Source: Actinosynnema sp. ALI-1.44 (GTDB lineage Bacteria; Actinomycetota; Actinomycetes; Mycobacteriales; Pseudonocardiaceae). Taken from it: a stretch of 64,000 nt of DNA. Position numbers and translations under genes: made by a program. Where the stretch lies: contig NZ_MTQO01000052.1 of assembly GCF_001984155.1 (NCBI RefSeq), positions 744,001 to 808,000 of the forward strand. The letters run 5' to 3'. The notes beneath the pieces are model-generated. The model was not told the DNA's origin and did not search any database. It saw nothing but the letters and a program-made list of their open reading frames with translations. This document shows positions 1 through 8,804 of the stretch, piece by piece (position 1 is the stretch's first letter; each line of letters begins with the position of its first letter).

Positions 1-233
1 CGCTGATCGAGATGATCGGCGGCGGCATCTCCCGCAAGGTGCTCACGCAGACGCTCCGGCGCCTCGAAGCACACGGCCTCGTCCGCCGAAACGCCTACGC
101 CGAGGCGCCACCCCGAGTCGAGTACGAACTCACCCCGCTCGGGGCGACCCTGATCGATCCGATCCACACGCTGACCGAGTGGGCGAGGACGCACGGCGAA
201 GAAGTCCTCGACGCGCTCGACTCAGCTTCGTGA
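1..233 (+). CDS. HxlR-family transcriptional regulator, C-terminal part (cut by window edge)
   Basis: The visible part reads as the second half of an HxlR-type winged helix: 'ISRKVLTQTLRRLEAHGLVRR' is cut short here as the recognition-helix region (ISRKVLTQTLRRLE, then HGLVRR), followed by a wing (PRVEYELTPLG) and the usual closing helix. The reading frame is open to position 3, so the real start lies left of the window. Such proteins are small dimeric DNA-binding regulators that often respond to electrophilic or redox stress. No target can be named because the upstream side is missing. Confidence 0.85.
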   Translation, partial: LIEMIGGGISRKVLTQTLRRLEAHGLVRRNAYAEAPPRVEYELTPLGATLIDPIHTLTEWARTHGEEVLDALDSAS

Positions 234-325
234 TCAGACTGTGCCGCCACCACGACCGGTTGAAGAGAACCGGTACGGCATTGAGGCGTGGTTGAACGCC
301 AAGGTGGCCGTGGTACCCGTCAGGT

Positions 326-958
326 ATGGCTGACCACAAGAAGCTGGCGGCGAAGCTGCTGGACGTCGCGGGTGAGACCTACGCCGAGCAGGCAGGTATC
401 CGACTGGCCGACAAACCGTCCCCGTTGTACCGGTTGCTTGTGCTCAGTGTGCTGCTGTCCACGCGCATCAAGGCCGACATCGCCGTCGCGGCCGCCGCCG
501 AACTGGGCAAGGCGGGGATGAGGACACCGGAGAAGATGCGGGCAGCGACCTGGCAGCAACGAGTCGATGCTCTGGGACGAGCACACTATGTCCGCTACGA
601 CGAGAGCACGGCCACCGCGCTCGGTGATGGCGCGCAGTTGCTGCTTGATGAGTACAAAGGGGACATGCGGGGTCTCCGGAAGGCCGCCGACGGCGACGCG
701 GGCGCGTTGCACGGGCTGTTGCGGAAGTTTCCCAGGCTCGGACCCGTCGGGGCGGACATTTTCTGCCGTGAGGCACAAGGCGTGTGGCCCGAGCTGCGGC
801 CGTACTTCGACCGCAAGACGCTCGACGGGGCCAAGCGCATCGGTCTGCCCGGCGACGCCTCGGCGCTGGCGAAGCTGGTCAAGGGCGACGACGTGGGCCG
901 ACTCGCCGCGGCGCTCGTCCGTGTCAGCCTCGACAAGGAGGTGGCTCGCCGACTGTGA
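326..958 (+). CDS. HhH-GPD / endonuclease III-like protein
   Basis: The 210-residue product resembles the endonuclease III (Nth/HhH-GPD) fold of base-excision repair glycosylases. Residues 35-50 (SPLYRLLVLSVLLSTRIKAD) match the Nth helix that carries LLSxQ. A hairpin-like segment lies near residue 135 (LRKFPRLGPVGADIF), followed by a short helical end. The Fe-S cluster cysteines of true Nth are absent; only one Cys is obvious. It is therefore a small cluster-free relative, and its lesion specificity cannot be predicted. The ATG at 326 is the only start that keeps the whole domain. It stands alone between the HxlR and AraC genes. Confidence 0.75.
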   Translation: MADHKKLAAKLLDVAGETYAEQAGIRLADKPSPLYRLLVLSVLLSTRIKADIAVAAAAELGKAGMRTPEKMRAATWQQRVDALGRAHYVRYDESTATALGDGAQLLLDEYKGDMRGLRKAADGDAGALHGLLRKFPRLGPVGADIFCREAQGVWPELRPYFDRKTLDGAKRIGLPGDASALAKLVKGDDVGRLAAALVRVSLDKEVARRL

Positions 959-1075
959 CCCTGCGCGCCAGCACAAGGGTTCGCGACACCGCGACGGCTC
1001 CCCGTTGATCACACGACAGATCGTGCCGTGCGCCGGTGGCAGCGCAAAGGGCTTTCATGTGGCACGATCGCGCTC

Positions 1076-1495
1076 GTGACCAGCAAGCCCGCCGACGCCC
1101 AGCGACTGGGTGACCTCGCGCGGCTCCGCCGTGTCCGCGACCGGATCGACCGGGACTACGCACAACCGCTGGACGTCGAAGCCCTCGCCCGCGGCGTGCA
1201 CATGTCGGCCGGGCACTTGAGCCGGGAGTTCCGACGCGCGTACGGCGAGTCACCGTACGGGTATCTGATGACCAGACGGATCGAGCGGGCCATGGCGCTG
1301 CTGCGCCGCGGCGACCTGAGCGTCACCGAGGTCTGTTTCGCGGTCGGCTGCTCGTCGCTGGGCACGTTCAGCACCCGCTTCACCGAACTCGTCGGCGTCC
1401 CGCCCAGTGTCTACCGGCGTGAGGCGCTCGCGACCGCTGGGATGCCGTCCTGCGTGGCCAAACAGGTCACCAGGCCGATCCGCAACCGCGCCTAG
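1076..1495 (+). CDS. AraC-family transcriptional regulator (DNA-binding domain only)
   Basis: About 139 residues holding almost only the two helix-turn-helices of AraC proteins: DVEALARGVHMSAGHLSREFRRAYG is the first (given here as DVEALARGVHMSAG plus HLSREFRRAYG) and VTEVCFAVGCSSLGTFSTRF the second, followed by the PSVYRR end. There is no ligand-binding domain, as in MarA/SoxS-like activators. GTG 1076 is preferred over 1028 because the 16 extra residues look non-coding. The last 246 bp lie antisense to the 3' end of cydC, an unusually long convergent overlap. Confidence 0.85.
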   Translation: MTSKPADAQRLGDLARLRRVRDRIDRDYAQPLDVEALARGVHMSAGHLSREFRRAYGESPYGYLMTRRIERAMALLRRGDLSVTEVCFAVGCSSLGTFSTRFTELVGVPPSVYRREALATAGMPSCVAKQVTRPIRNRA

Positions 1496-3046
1496 CACGT
1501 GAACCTCGTCGGCGACCTCGTGCGCGACAGGACTGTGCGTCACCAGCAGCGTGGCACGGTCCCTCGTGGCGGAACGCAGATCGGCCAGCAGGGCCTGCGC
1601 CGTGTCGGCCTCCAGGCCCTCGGTGGGTTCGTCGAGCAGCAGGATCACCGGGTCGGCCAGCAACGCCCGCGCGAGCAGCAGCCGCTGGCGTTGCCCGCCC
1701 GACATCGACACCCCGCCCGAACCCGCGCGGGTGTCCCACCCGTCCGGCAGTGATTCGATCCAGTCGAGCAGCCGTGCCCGCCGGGCCGCGTCGGCCAGTT
1801 CGTCGCAAGTGGCGTCCGGTTTGGCGAGAGCCAGGTTGTCCCGGATGCTCGCGTCGAACACGTACGCGTCCTGTGTCACACCGGTGATCAAGGCGCGAAC
1901 GTCGTCGCCGGGGAGCGTCCTGAGTTCACGACCGCCGATCGTGACGCTGCCCTCGTAGTCCACGAACCGCATCAGCACCGCGAGCAAGGTCGACTTCCCC
2001 ACCCCGCTCGGACCGGCGACAGCGACCGTTCGCCCCGGCCGCACCACGAGGTCGACGGGGTCGTCCAGCCGCCCTGGAACACGCAGGCCGCGTACTTCAA
2101 GGATGTGCCCGTCCGGTGTCGCGGGTTCCTGTGGTTCGGGCACAGGTACTCGGGCGGCCGTCAACGACTCCAGCCGACGTGCGGACGTCCGGACATCACG
2201 CGACTTTCGCGCGGTGCCAGGCAATGGCGTGACCACTTCGAAGACCGCGACTGTCAGCACGACGAGCACGATGGCCGTGGTCAACGGCAGTCCGGCGTGC
2301 CGGACGGACACGATGGCCGCGATCACGGTCGCACCGTGGATGAGCAGGATCGCCGCCGTGGCGAGGCCCGCTGTCATCGCCCTGCGCCTTTCGAACGCGA
2401 CGAGTTGGCCGTTGAGGTCACGCGCGGTCGCCGCGGCCGAGCCGGTCGCGTTGAACGCGGCGAGATCGGCGGCGCCCCGGAGCAGGTCAGTGGTGTGCGC
2501 GGCCAACGCACCACGCACGGCCTTCTCGGCACGCGTTCGTCCCGTGGACACGAAAACCAGCCACGGCACCAGAATCCCCGCGAGCAGCAGGCCAATCGCC
2601 AGGATCACGGCTGTCGGCAACGACAGCGTGGCGGTGAACCCGGTCGCCGCGACCGCGACCCCGGTGGCGACCGTCGCGGGAATCACGCAGCGCAGCAACA
2701 GGTCCTGTACGGCGTCGACATCGTCCACGAGCCGGGTCAACAGGTCTCCGCTGCGGAACGCCGCCACGCCGTCCGGCGCCAGCGGGATCAGCGCCTCGTA
2801 CACCCGAGTCCGTTGCGCGGTCACGGCCGCCAGCGCCACGTCATGGCCGAGGAGCCGATCTGCGTAGCGGAGCACACCCCGGCCGAGGGCGAGCGCCCGT
2901 ACGACGACGATGGCCACTGCCACGGCTGATATCTGCGGGTGTTCCGAGGCCCGCGCGATCAGCCACGCCGCGGTACCCATCAACGCCACCGCGGCCAGTT
3001 CAGCCGCGACCGCCGCCATGACAGCGGGCAACAAGCGCCGGTTCAT
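1250..3046 (-). CDS. cydC: CydC, ABC exporter subunit for cytochrome bd assembly
   Basis: Half-ABC transporter of 598 residues. An N-terminal membrane domain of about six helices (residues 1-280) is followed by an ATPase with Walker A GPSGVGKST, signature SGGQRQR and Walker B VILLLDEPT. With CydD it forms the exporter of cysteine/glutathione-type thiols needed for bd-oxidase assembly. Its ATG overlaps the cydD stop by 4 bp (ATGA). CydC normally ends soon after the H-loop (here LLVTHSP, then VADEVHVLGA), but this frame continues about 78 residues through the antisense of the AraC gene. That tail has low-complexity antisense character and is probably not functional sequence. Identity sure; C-terminus doubtful. 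Confidence 0.93.
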   Translation of the reverse strand: MNRRLLPAVMAAVAAELAAVALMGTAAWLIARASEHPQISAVAVAIVVVRALALGRGVLRYADRLLGHDVALAAVTAQRTRVYEALIPLAPDGVAAFRSGDLLTRLVDDVDAVQDLLLRCVIPATVATGVAVAATGFTATLSLPTAVILAIGLLLAGILVPWLVFVSTGRTRAEKAVRGALAAHTTDLLRGAADLAAFNATGSAAATARDLNGQLVAFERRRAMTAGLATAAILLIHGATVIAAIVSVRHAGLPLTTAIVLVVLTVAVFEVVTPLPGTARKSRDVRTSARRLESLTAARVPVPEPQEPATPDGHILEVRGLRVPGRLDDPVDLVVRPGRTVAVAGPSGVGKSTLLAVLMRFVDYEGSVTIGGRELRTLPGDDVRALITGVTQDAYVFDASIRDNLALAKPDATCDELADAARRARLLDWIESLPDGWDTRAGSGGVSMSGGQRQRLLLARALLADPVILLLDEPTEGLEADTAQALLADLRSATRDRATLLVTHSPVAHEVADEVHVLGAVADRPGDLFGHAGRHPSGRERLTPVDTGRDADEFGEAGAERAQRRAADRETDLGDAQVAAAQQRHGPLDPSGHQIPVR

Positions 3047-4662
3047 CGTTGTCCACTTCGGATTGTGACGACGCGGTCGACGTGGTCGAGCAAAGCCGGG
3101 CGATGGGCGACGACCAGAGCCGTGCGTCCGGCCATCAGCCGCGCGGACGCGGCGGCGACCGCGGCCTCGCTCTCCGCGTCGAGATGGGCGGTGGCCTCGT
3201 CGAACAGCAGGATGGGCGCGTCACGCAGGAACGCGCGGGCGATCGCGATCCGCTGGCGTTGCCCCATCGACAGCCCGGATCCGTTCTCACCGAGCAAGGT
3301 GTCGTACCCGTCGGGCAGCCGGGTGATGAACTCGTCCGCCGCGGCCGCCCTGGCTGCCTGCACCACGTGCTCGATCGGCGCGCCCGGCCGTCCCAGACGG
3401 ATGTTGTCGGCGACGGACACCGCGAACAGATGCGGTTTCTGCGGCACCCACGCGATCTGTTCGCGCCAGGCGGCCAAGGGGAGGTCTGCCAGATCACGCC
3501 GTCCCACCGTGACCCGGCCGGACTCCGGTTCGACGAAGCCGAGCAGGACCGCGAGCAGGGTCGACTTCCCCGCGCCGCTGGGCCCGACCAGACCGACGCG
3601 CTCGCCTGCCCGAATGCGCATCGAGATCCCGGTAACCGCTGGCATGTCCCGATCCGGGTACCGCACAGTGACGTCGTCGAACACGAGGTCGTGCGCGTCC
3701 GACACACCACCGGTCGCGGCCCGCTGCGGCGCCGGGGCGTCGTCGAGCGTGGCGAACACCCGGTCGGCGACAGCCACGCCCTCCGCGCTGTCGTGGAACG
3801 CCGTCCCTGCCGCGCGCAACGGCAGATACGCCTCTGGTGCGAGGAAAAGCACCAGCAGCGCGGTCGCCAGGTCCACGTCACCGCTCATCAACCGCAACCC
3901 CACCGGAACAGCCACGAGCGCGACCGACAGTGTGGCGACCCACTCGAGGACGAGCGAGGACAGGAACGCCACCCGCAACGTGCGCAGGGTCGCTCGCCGG
4001 TGGTCGTCCGACATCCGATGCACCACACCGATCTGGTCACGGGCCCGGCCGAACGCCCGCAGCGTGGGCAGACCGGCGACGACGTCGAGGAAGTGACCGC
4101 CGAGCCTGGACAGCAGCGCCCACTGGCGTGCCGTCCGCCGTCGGGTGTGCATGCCGACCAACGCGCCGAACACGGGAATCAACGGCAAGGTCACCACGAC
4201 GACCACCGCCGAGATCCAGTCCGTGACCGCGAGAGCGGCGATCACCAGCGGCGGCACCACCGCGGCACCGACGGTCTTGGGCAGGTAGCTGGTGAAGTAC
4301 GGGTCCAAGGCGTCGAGCCCGCGTGTGACCATTGTGGTCAGTTCCCCGTGCCGCTCCCGTCCCGCCCGAAGCGGCCCCATGCGCCGGATGTGGTCGAGAA
4401 CGCGGCCACGCAGTTCGGCTTTGACCGTGGTGGCGGCGCGTTGTGCGAGCATCTGCTGCGCCCAGGCCAGGGCCGCGCGGGCCACGACCACACCAGCCAG
4501 GCCGAACAGCAGCGACACCGCTGCACCGGACAGGACCGACGCCAGGATGCTCGCCTGGAGAACGACGCACACCGCGGTCGAGATCGCCAACAGCCCGGTC
4601 ACGACCAGGTGCCTGCGGATCGCGGGGATCTCTCGTGTCAACCGTCTTTGTGTTGCCCTCAT
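3043..4662 (-). CDS. cydD: CydD, ABC exporter subunit for cytochrome bd assembly
   Basis: A 539-residue half-transporter with six predicted membrane helices in the first 300 residues. The ATPase domain shows Walker A GPSGAGKST, Q-loop VPQKPHLF, signature LSMGQRQR (Met for the usual Gly), Walker B ILLFDEAT and switch His in VVAHRP. It pairs with CydC in the thiol exporter required for maturation of cytochrome bd. It lies 7 bp after cydB and overlaps cydC by 4 bp, so the four cyd genes form one operon cydA-cydB-cydD-cydC, the usual actinobacterial order. Confidence 0.95.
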   Translation of the reverse strand: MRATQRRLTREIPAIRRHLVVTGLLAISTAVCVVLQASILASVLSGAAVSLLFGLAGVVVARAALAWAQQMLAQRAATTVKAELRGRVLDHIRRMGPLRAGRERHGELTTMVTRGLDALDPYFTSYLPKTVGAAVVPPLVIAALAVTDWISAVVVVVTLPLIPVFGALVGMHTRRRTARQWALLSRLGGHFLDVVAGLPTLRAFGRARDQIGVVHRMSDDHRRATLRTLRVAFLSSLVLEWVATLSVALVAVPVGLRLMSGDVDLATALLVLFLAPEAYLPLRAAGTAFHDSAEGVAVADRVFATLDDAPAPQRAATGGVSDAHDLVFDDVTVRYPDRDMPAVTGISMRIRAGERVGLVGPSGAGKSTLLAVLLGFVEPESGRVTVGRRDLADLPLAAWREQIAWVPQKPHLFAVSVADNIRLGRPGAPIEHVVQAARAAAADEFITRLPDGYDTLLGENGSGLSMGQRQRIAIARAFLRDAPILLFDEATAHLDAESEAAVAAASARLMAGRTALVVAHRPALLDHVDRVVTIRSGQR

Positions 4663-4669
4663 GACGGCC

Positions 4670-5656
4670 TCAGAAGTAGGTGGGGGTGGTCGGGCCGACG
4701 CGGCCGCGGAACAGCCACCAGCTCCAGGCCTGGTAGACGGCGATCACCGGGACCAGGACAAGCCCGAACGGCAACAACGTCATCAGTGTGGTGTGGTCGG
4801 CCGCGCCTTGCGAGACGGTCAGCCCGCCCTCGCCGGACGTCAGGAAGTACGGGTACATCCCGGCCCCCACCAGCGGCACAGGCAGCAAGGCCGCCAGCGA
4901 CGTGGCCGCGAACGCCCACCCGGAACGGTTACGGGCCACCAGCAGCACCGCGATCGTCAACGCGACCACAAGCGCTGCCACCAGAATGAACGCGACCGTT
5001 GGCCGGGTCACCGCTGTGCCACCGCTCAGTGCCGTGGTCAAAGCCACGGCCGCGATGGCTCCCAGCAACAAGGGCCGCGCCAGTCTCCTGGCTCGTTCCA
5101 CGATGTCGCCGCTGCCGCGCAACGTCAGGAACACCGCTCCATGTCCGCCGAGCAGAAGCACATTGCTCACACCGGACATCACCACGAACGGGTTCACCAC
5201 ATCCGACCACCCCAGGGTGACGACCCCGTCTGTCCCATAGGGAACGCCGTGGAGCAGCACACCGACAACCAAACCCCACCCCACGGCAGCGATCAGCCCA
5301 CCGGCCACGATCAGAACGTCCCACACCTGCGCGTTCCGCGCACGACTGCGGAGCTGCACAGCGGCCTTGCCGACCACCAAACCCAGCAACAGCAGCAGGA
5401 ACAGCGGGTACAAGCCCGAGATGAGCGTGCCTTCCAGCCTCGGGAACGCACCGAACAACACCCCGGCGAACGCGATCAGCCACACCTCGTTGCCGAAGAA
5501 GAACGGGCCGAGCGCCGCCCGCACCACGCGCCGACCACGTTCGTCACGGCCGATCAGCGGGTACAGCATCTGCGTGCCGTAGTCGTAGCCGCCCAACACG
5601 AAGTAGCCGCCGAGGACCAGTCCCATCAGGACCAGCCATACCATTTCCATACTCAC
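4670..5656 (-). CDS. cydB: Cytochrome bd ubiquinol/menaquinol oxidase subunit II
   Basis: Subunit II of the bd-type terminal oxidase, 328 residues with about eight membrane helices. The family opening is clear (VLMGLVLGGYFVLGGYDYGTQ region, with the conserved GGYDYG). I chose GTG 5656, which overlaps the cydA stop as GTGA and has GAGGAG 8 nt upstream; the alternative ATG 5650 is too far from that site. Together with CydA it forms the quinol-oxidising, oxygen-reducing heterodimer in the membrane. The frame stays open further upstream, but that is antisense-style read-through inside cydA. Confidence 0.93.
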   Translation of the reverse strand: MSMEMVWLVLMGLVLGGYFVLGGYDYGTQMLYPLIGRDERGRRVVRAALGPFFFGNEVWLIAFAGVLFGAFPRLEGTLISGLYPLFLLLLLGLVVGKAAVQLRSRARNAQVWDVLIVAGGLIAAVGWGLVVGVLLHGVPYGTDGVVTLGWSDVVNPFVVMSGVSNVLLLGGHGAVFLTLRGSGDIVERARRLARPLLLGAIAAVALTTALSGGTAVTRPTVAFILVAALVVALTIAVLLVARNRSGWAFAATSLAALLPVPLVGAGMYPYFLTSGEGGLTVSQGAADHTTLMTLLPFGLVLVPVIAVYQAWSWWLFRGRVGPTTPTYF

Positions 5657-6816
5657 GCCCACTGCTCCTCTTGACCGATGTGGACACCGTCGGGCCCGCG
5701 CCGCACGAACCGCACGATCAGCCACCAGTTGGCGATGGCGAGCGCGAGCAGGACTGCCATGAAAGCGATCAGCGAGGTCCACATCGTCGCCGTGCTCACG
5801 TGGGAAACGGCCTGGTCGACGGTGAGTTCGCCGTAGACGACCCACGGTTGCCGACCGACCTCGCGAAACAGCCACCCGCCAAGGGAAGCGACGAACGGCA
5901 ACGGGACGATGACCACCGTCAGCCACGCGACCCATCGAACCGCCCACCGGAAGAACACCAGAATCGCCGCGATCGCCGTGATGGTGTTGATCGTGTAGCC
6001 GAGGTAGACCATGACGTCGTGTGCCAGCGCGACGAACCCGCCGCCTTCGGCCGCGGCGAGCTTCGACGGCTGTGTCCTGCCCAGCAACGGATACTGGAGC
6101 GCGCCCACCTCGTACACCGCGATGCTCAGCACCGCACCGGCCACTGTCCCCCACCGCAGCCATCCGCGGAAGAACTCACGATCCCCTTTGAGGTACCGGT
6201 ACGCGCTCACACCCGCCACGAACATCGCTCCGGTCATCAACGCGGCCACGGTGACGTGCGCGAGGGCGAGCAGCGCGCTCGGGTTGGTCATCACCGCCCC
6301 AAGGTCAGTCAGGTACGCGATGCCGTCGCGCATCTCGTGGCCGACGGGGTGCTGCATGAACCCGTTGGCCACCAGGATGAAGTACGCCGAGGCGTACGCG
6401 GTCAACGCGACCAGCCAGATCAGCGTGGCGTGCAGCGCGGGCCGCAACCGTCCCCAGCCGAAGATCCACATCCCGAGGAAGGTGGATTCGGCGAAGAACG
6501 CGATGAGCGTCTCCAGCGCGATCGGCGCGCCGATGACGTTCCCGGCGACCTTGCCGAGACCGCTCCAGCCCAGTCCGAACTGGAACTCCATCACGAGCCC
6601 GGTGACGATGCCCAGCGCGTAGTTCACCACGTAGAGCTGGCCCCAGAAGCGGGTCGCTCTCAGCAGCTTGGCTTTCCGTTCCTGGTCGCGGCTGAGCACG
6701 GCGGCGGTGTGCGTGATCGCCACGAGGGGAACCAGCCCCAGCGTCAGGATGACGAACAGCCAGTGGATGCTCGTCGTTCCCGCGAACTGCAACCGGGCCA
6801 GATCCACAACGTCCAT
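5653..6816 (-). CDS. cydA: Cytochrome bd oxidase subunit I with a minimal Q-loop
   Basis: Catalytic subunit of the bd quinol oxidase. Haem-ligand positions are recognisable: H18, H187 and a candidate Met at 269. Also present are the conserved acidic pair E102/E110 in the GAPIALETLIAFFAESTF region and the GRQPW motif at 321-325. The quinol-site residues K252 and E257 (QPSKLAAAE) are kept. However, the loop that normally separates this segment from the next helix is almost gone, making the protein 387 residues against roughly 440-520 in known CydA. The ATG at 6816 has no good Shine-Dalgarno but sits 7 nt after TAGCGT. Confidence 0.93.
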   Translation of the reverse strand: MDVVDLARLQFAGTTSIHWLFVILTLGLVPLVAITHTAAVLSRDQERKAKLLRATRFWGQLYVVNYALGIVTGLVMEFQFGLGWSGLGKVAGNVIGAPIALETLIAFFAESTFLGMWIFGWGRLRPALHATLIWLVALTAYASAYFILVANGFMQHPVGHEMRDGIAYLTDLGAVMTNPSALLALAHVTVAALMTGAMFVAGVSAYRYLKGDREFFRGWLRWGTVAGAVLSIAVYEVGALQYPLLGRTQPSKLAAAEGGGFVALAHDVMVYLGYTINTITAIAAILVFFRWAVRWVAWLTVVIVPLPFVASLGGWLFREVGRQPWVVYGELTVDQAVSHVSTATMWTSLIAFMAVLLALAIANWWLIVRFVRRGPDGVHIGQEEQWA

Positions 6817-6823
6817 GCCGTGG

Positions 6824-6829
6824 ACGCTA
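6824..6829 (-). promoter_or_regulatory. Putative -10 box for leaderless cydA transcript
   Basis: On the minus strand TAGCGT lies 7 nt before the cydA ATG. In actinobacteria a TANNNT box this close to the start suggests that transcription begins at the start codon. The 57 bp between the LysR stop and cydA also carry the inverted repeat CATGA-GT-TCATG (6866-6877). No Rex box was found. Confidence 0.4.
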
Positions 6830-6872
6830 CGAGCTCCCGCTTATAACATCCACGACCAATACGGCCATGAGT

Positions 6873-7757
6873 TCATGTCTTCCGGAGCATGACTTGGGCG
6901 AGGTCGCGCAGCTTCAACGCCGCCGCTGGCAGGTACGTGTCCTCGCGCCACACCAGGCTCAACACGCGTTCGCAGCCAGGCGCGTCGATCTCGATCCACA
7001 CCCCGGAACCACCGGTCGGCGTCTGCGCCCCGCGCGACATCGCCGGCACAAGCCCGACGCCCAGCCCGGCACTGATCAGATCCGCCGACGTGCCCAGCTC
7101 GTCGCACTCGCACGCGATCACCGGGCGCAACCCGGCGCCCGCGAACAACCGGTCCAGCAGCGCCCTCGGCCAGTACCCCACCCGGGAGGTCACGAACGGC
7201 TCCCCTGCCAATTCCGCCACGGTGACGCGGTCCTTCGACGCGAGCGGATGCGTCGTCGGAACGCCGAGCAGCACCCGTTCCCGCAGGAGTTCGACCGACC
7301 GCAGCGACGGCCCGGCCAGCGGCTGCGAGGCGAAGCACAAGTCCACCTCGCGGTCACCGAGCTGACGCACCATGGTGTCGGCGTTCGACTGGAACAACCG
7401 GACGTCGACGCCCGGGTACTCGTTGCGCAACCGCGCCACCAGCGGGGTGACCGTCAGCAGGGTCTCCGCCGCGACCGTGACACGGCCGTGTTCGAGCCCG
7501 GCCGCGTCCGCCAGTTCCCGGCGTGCCTCGTCCAGCTCGCCCAACGCCCGGTCCACGCGCCGCAGGAACGCCATGCCGAACGAGTTGAGCCGCACCTGCC
7601 GCCCCAGGCGGTCGAACAGCGGGACGCCGAGCTCCTTCTCCAGGCGCGCGATGGTCCGGCTCACCGACGGCTGGGCGACCCGCAGCTCCTCGGCCGCCTT
7701 GCTGATGTGTTCCCGCCGCGCGACGACCTGGAAGTAGCGCAGTTGCAGCAGGTCCAT
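6873..7757 (-). CDS. LysR-family transcriptional regulator
   Basis: A 294-residue LysR-type regulator. The N-terminal winged HTH is typical (LRYFQVVARREHISKAAEEL, then VAQPSVSRTIARLEKELGVPLFDR in pieces), followed by the two-lobed effector domain with VTVAAETLLTVTPLVARL. The C-terminal half carries the usual GLGVGLVP signature. It lies 15 bp after the phosphotransferase gene and 56 bp before cydA on the same strand. It could thus be cotranscribed with either, but control of cyd is only a guess. LysR regulators usually bind near their own promoter, which here would be inside or upstream of the phosphotransferase gene. Confidence 0.9.
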   Translation of the reverse strand: MDLLQLRYFQVVARREHISKAAEELRVAQPSVSRTIARLEKELGVPLFDRLGRQVRLNSFGMAFLRRVDRALGELDEARRELADAAGLEHGRVTVAAETLLTVTPLVARLRNEYPGVDVRLFQSNADTMVRQLGDREVDLCFASQPLAGPSLRSVELLRERVLLGVPTTHPLASKDRVTVAELAGEPFVTSRVGYWPRALLDRLFAGAGLRPVIACECDELGTSADLISAGLGVGLVPAMSRGAQTPTGGSGVWIEIDAPGCERVLSLVWREDTYLPAAALKLRDLAQVMLRKT

Positions 7758-7772
7758 GGCTTCTCCGTGAGC

Positions 7773-8678
7773 TCAGTCGCCGGCCTGCAGCTCCTCGTGC
7801 AGGCCTCCCAGCGCGGTGACGTCGTCGACGTCGCCGGTGTGCGCACGAGTGAACCAGGTCGTGTACTCGGCGATCTCCGACAGGCGCCAGTCGAGCCGGA
7901 ACAGCTCGATCATCGCCTGGTCGGCGTCGACAGAGCCGACCAGATCCACCAGGTCACGCTCCCGCGGCGCGAGGGCGAGCGACTCCCAGTCGACGAACAC
8001 GAGTCGTCCCCCAGCCACGACCTGGTTGTCGTTGTGTGGTTCGCCGTGGGTGGCCACCCAGGTATGGCGCTGCCGTTGTGCCTGCTCGGTGAGCTGGAGG
8101 TAGCGCGTCGTCCAGCGGCCGATGTCGTCGAGACGTGCGGCGATGGCGGTCCTGGCCTCTTCCCCCAGCGGCCCCGCCGTCCACGGCTCGCTCACGGCCC
8201 GCGCCGTCCGATCAGAGAAGTCGGCGCCGACTGGTGGCGTCCACACCGGGATTCCCGGCGGTGGGGTGCTGCCGTGCAACACGTCCAGCGCGGCGATCAC
8301 CTCGCGGAGGTGGCCGGGTTCGGCCGCCTGCACCTCGGTCGGGGTGATGCCGTCCAGCCAGGCGGTGACGCTGAGGGCCTGCTCGCCCAGCCGGACCGTG
8401 AACGTGCCCGTCGTGGCGGGCAGCGGCGGCCACACGGCGGACATTCCCGCTTTGGCCAGCGCGGCCGCACCGGCGTACGCGCCTTCCAGCGACTCGTCGG
8501 TGTGCCGGGGCGCCAGCCCGTCCAGGGTCACGAACAGCTGCCTGCCGCCGACGACCTTCCAGTGGTGCGCGCCGAAGCCGACCGGGAGGTGGGTCGCTGT
8601 CTCGGCGTCGTCGAGCCAGTACTTGCGGACGGCTTCGAGGACGGCGTCGTCGGTGACCGTGTCCGGCGGGGTGAGCAT
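7773..8678 (-). CDS. Aminoglycoside/spectinomycin phosphotransferase-like kinase
   Basis: APH-fold small-molecule kinase of 301 residues. The catalytic loop is visible as THGEPHNDNQ (HGxxxxDN; here HGEPHNDN), followed by the metal-binding LVFVDWESL (equivalent of the kinase DFG). The N-terminal lobe is divergent. The closest named relatives by pattern are the spectinomycin phosphotransferase APH(9)-like proteins. Many such proteins in soil actinomycetes phosphorylate unknown metabolites, so antibiotic resistance is possible but not shown. It is followed 15 bp later by the LysR gene on the same strand. Confidence 0.8.
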   Translation of the reverse strand: MLTPPDTVTDDAVLEAVRKYWLDDAETATHLPVGFGAHHWKVVGGRQLFVTLDGLAPRHTDESLEGAYAGAAALAKAGMSAVWPPLPATTGTFTVRLGEQALSVTAWLDGITPTEVQAAEPGHLREVIAALDVLHGSTPPPGIPVWTPPVGADFSDRTARAVSEPWTAGPLGEEARTAIAARLDDIGRWTTRYLQLTEQAQRQRHTWVATHGEPHNDNQVVAGGRLVFVDWESLALAPRERDLVDLVGSVDADQAMIELFRLDWRLSEIAEYTTWFTRAHTGDVDDVTALGGLHEELQAGD

Positions 8679-8804
8679 GGCCGCATCCTCGCAGGCGCGC
8701 GGCCGTGACCACTACCGATTTCGGTTCCGGGAGAAAAGTGCAAGAACGGTCGGGCAGTGTGACGATCGCAGGAGAGTCCGCCGTGGTCGACAGGGGTGTG
8801 GGAA

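Noticed and set aside
4292-5674. 460-residue plus-strand frame over the cyd genes
   Set aside because: Composition (Gln/His/Arg) and lack of any domain mark it as antisense of cydD and cydB.
4670-6163. Extended 497-residue version of cydB
   Set aside because: The first 170 residues lie inside cydA on the same strand in another frame and have no family similarity; GTG 5656 with its ribosome site is the start.
6817-6872. LysR protein as regulator of the cytochrome bd operon
   Set aside because: Only adjacency on the same strand supports it. The short palindrome CATGA-GT-TCATG lies at the LysR stop and is not a typical T-N11-A site.
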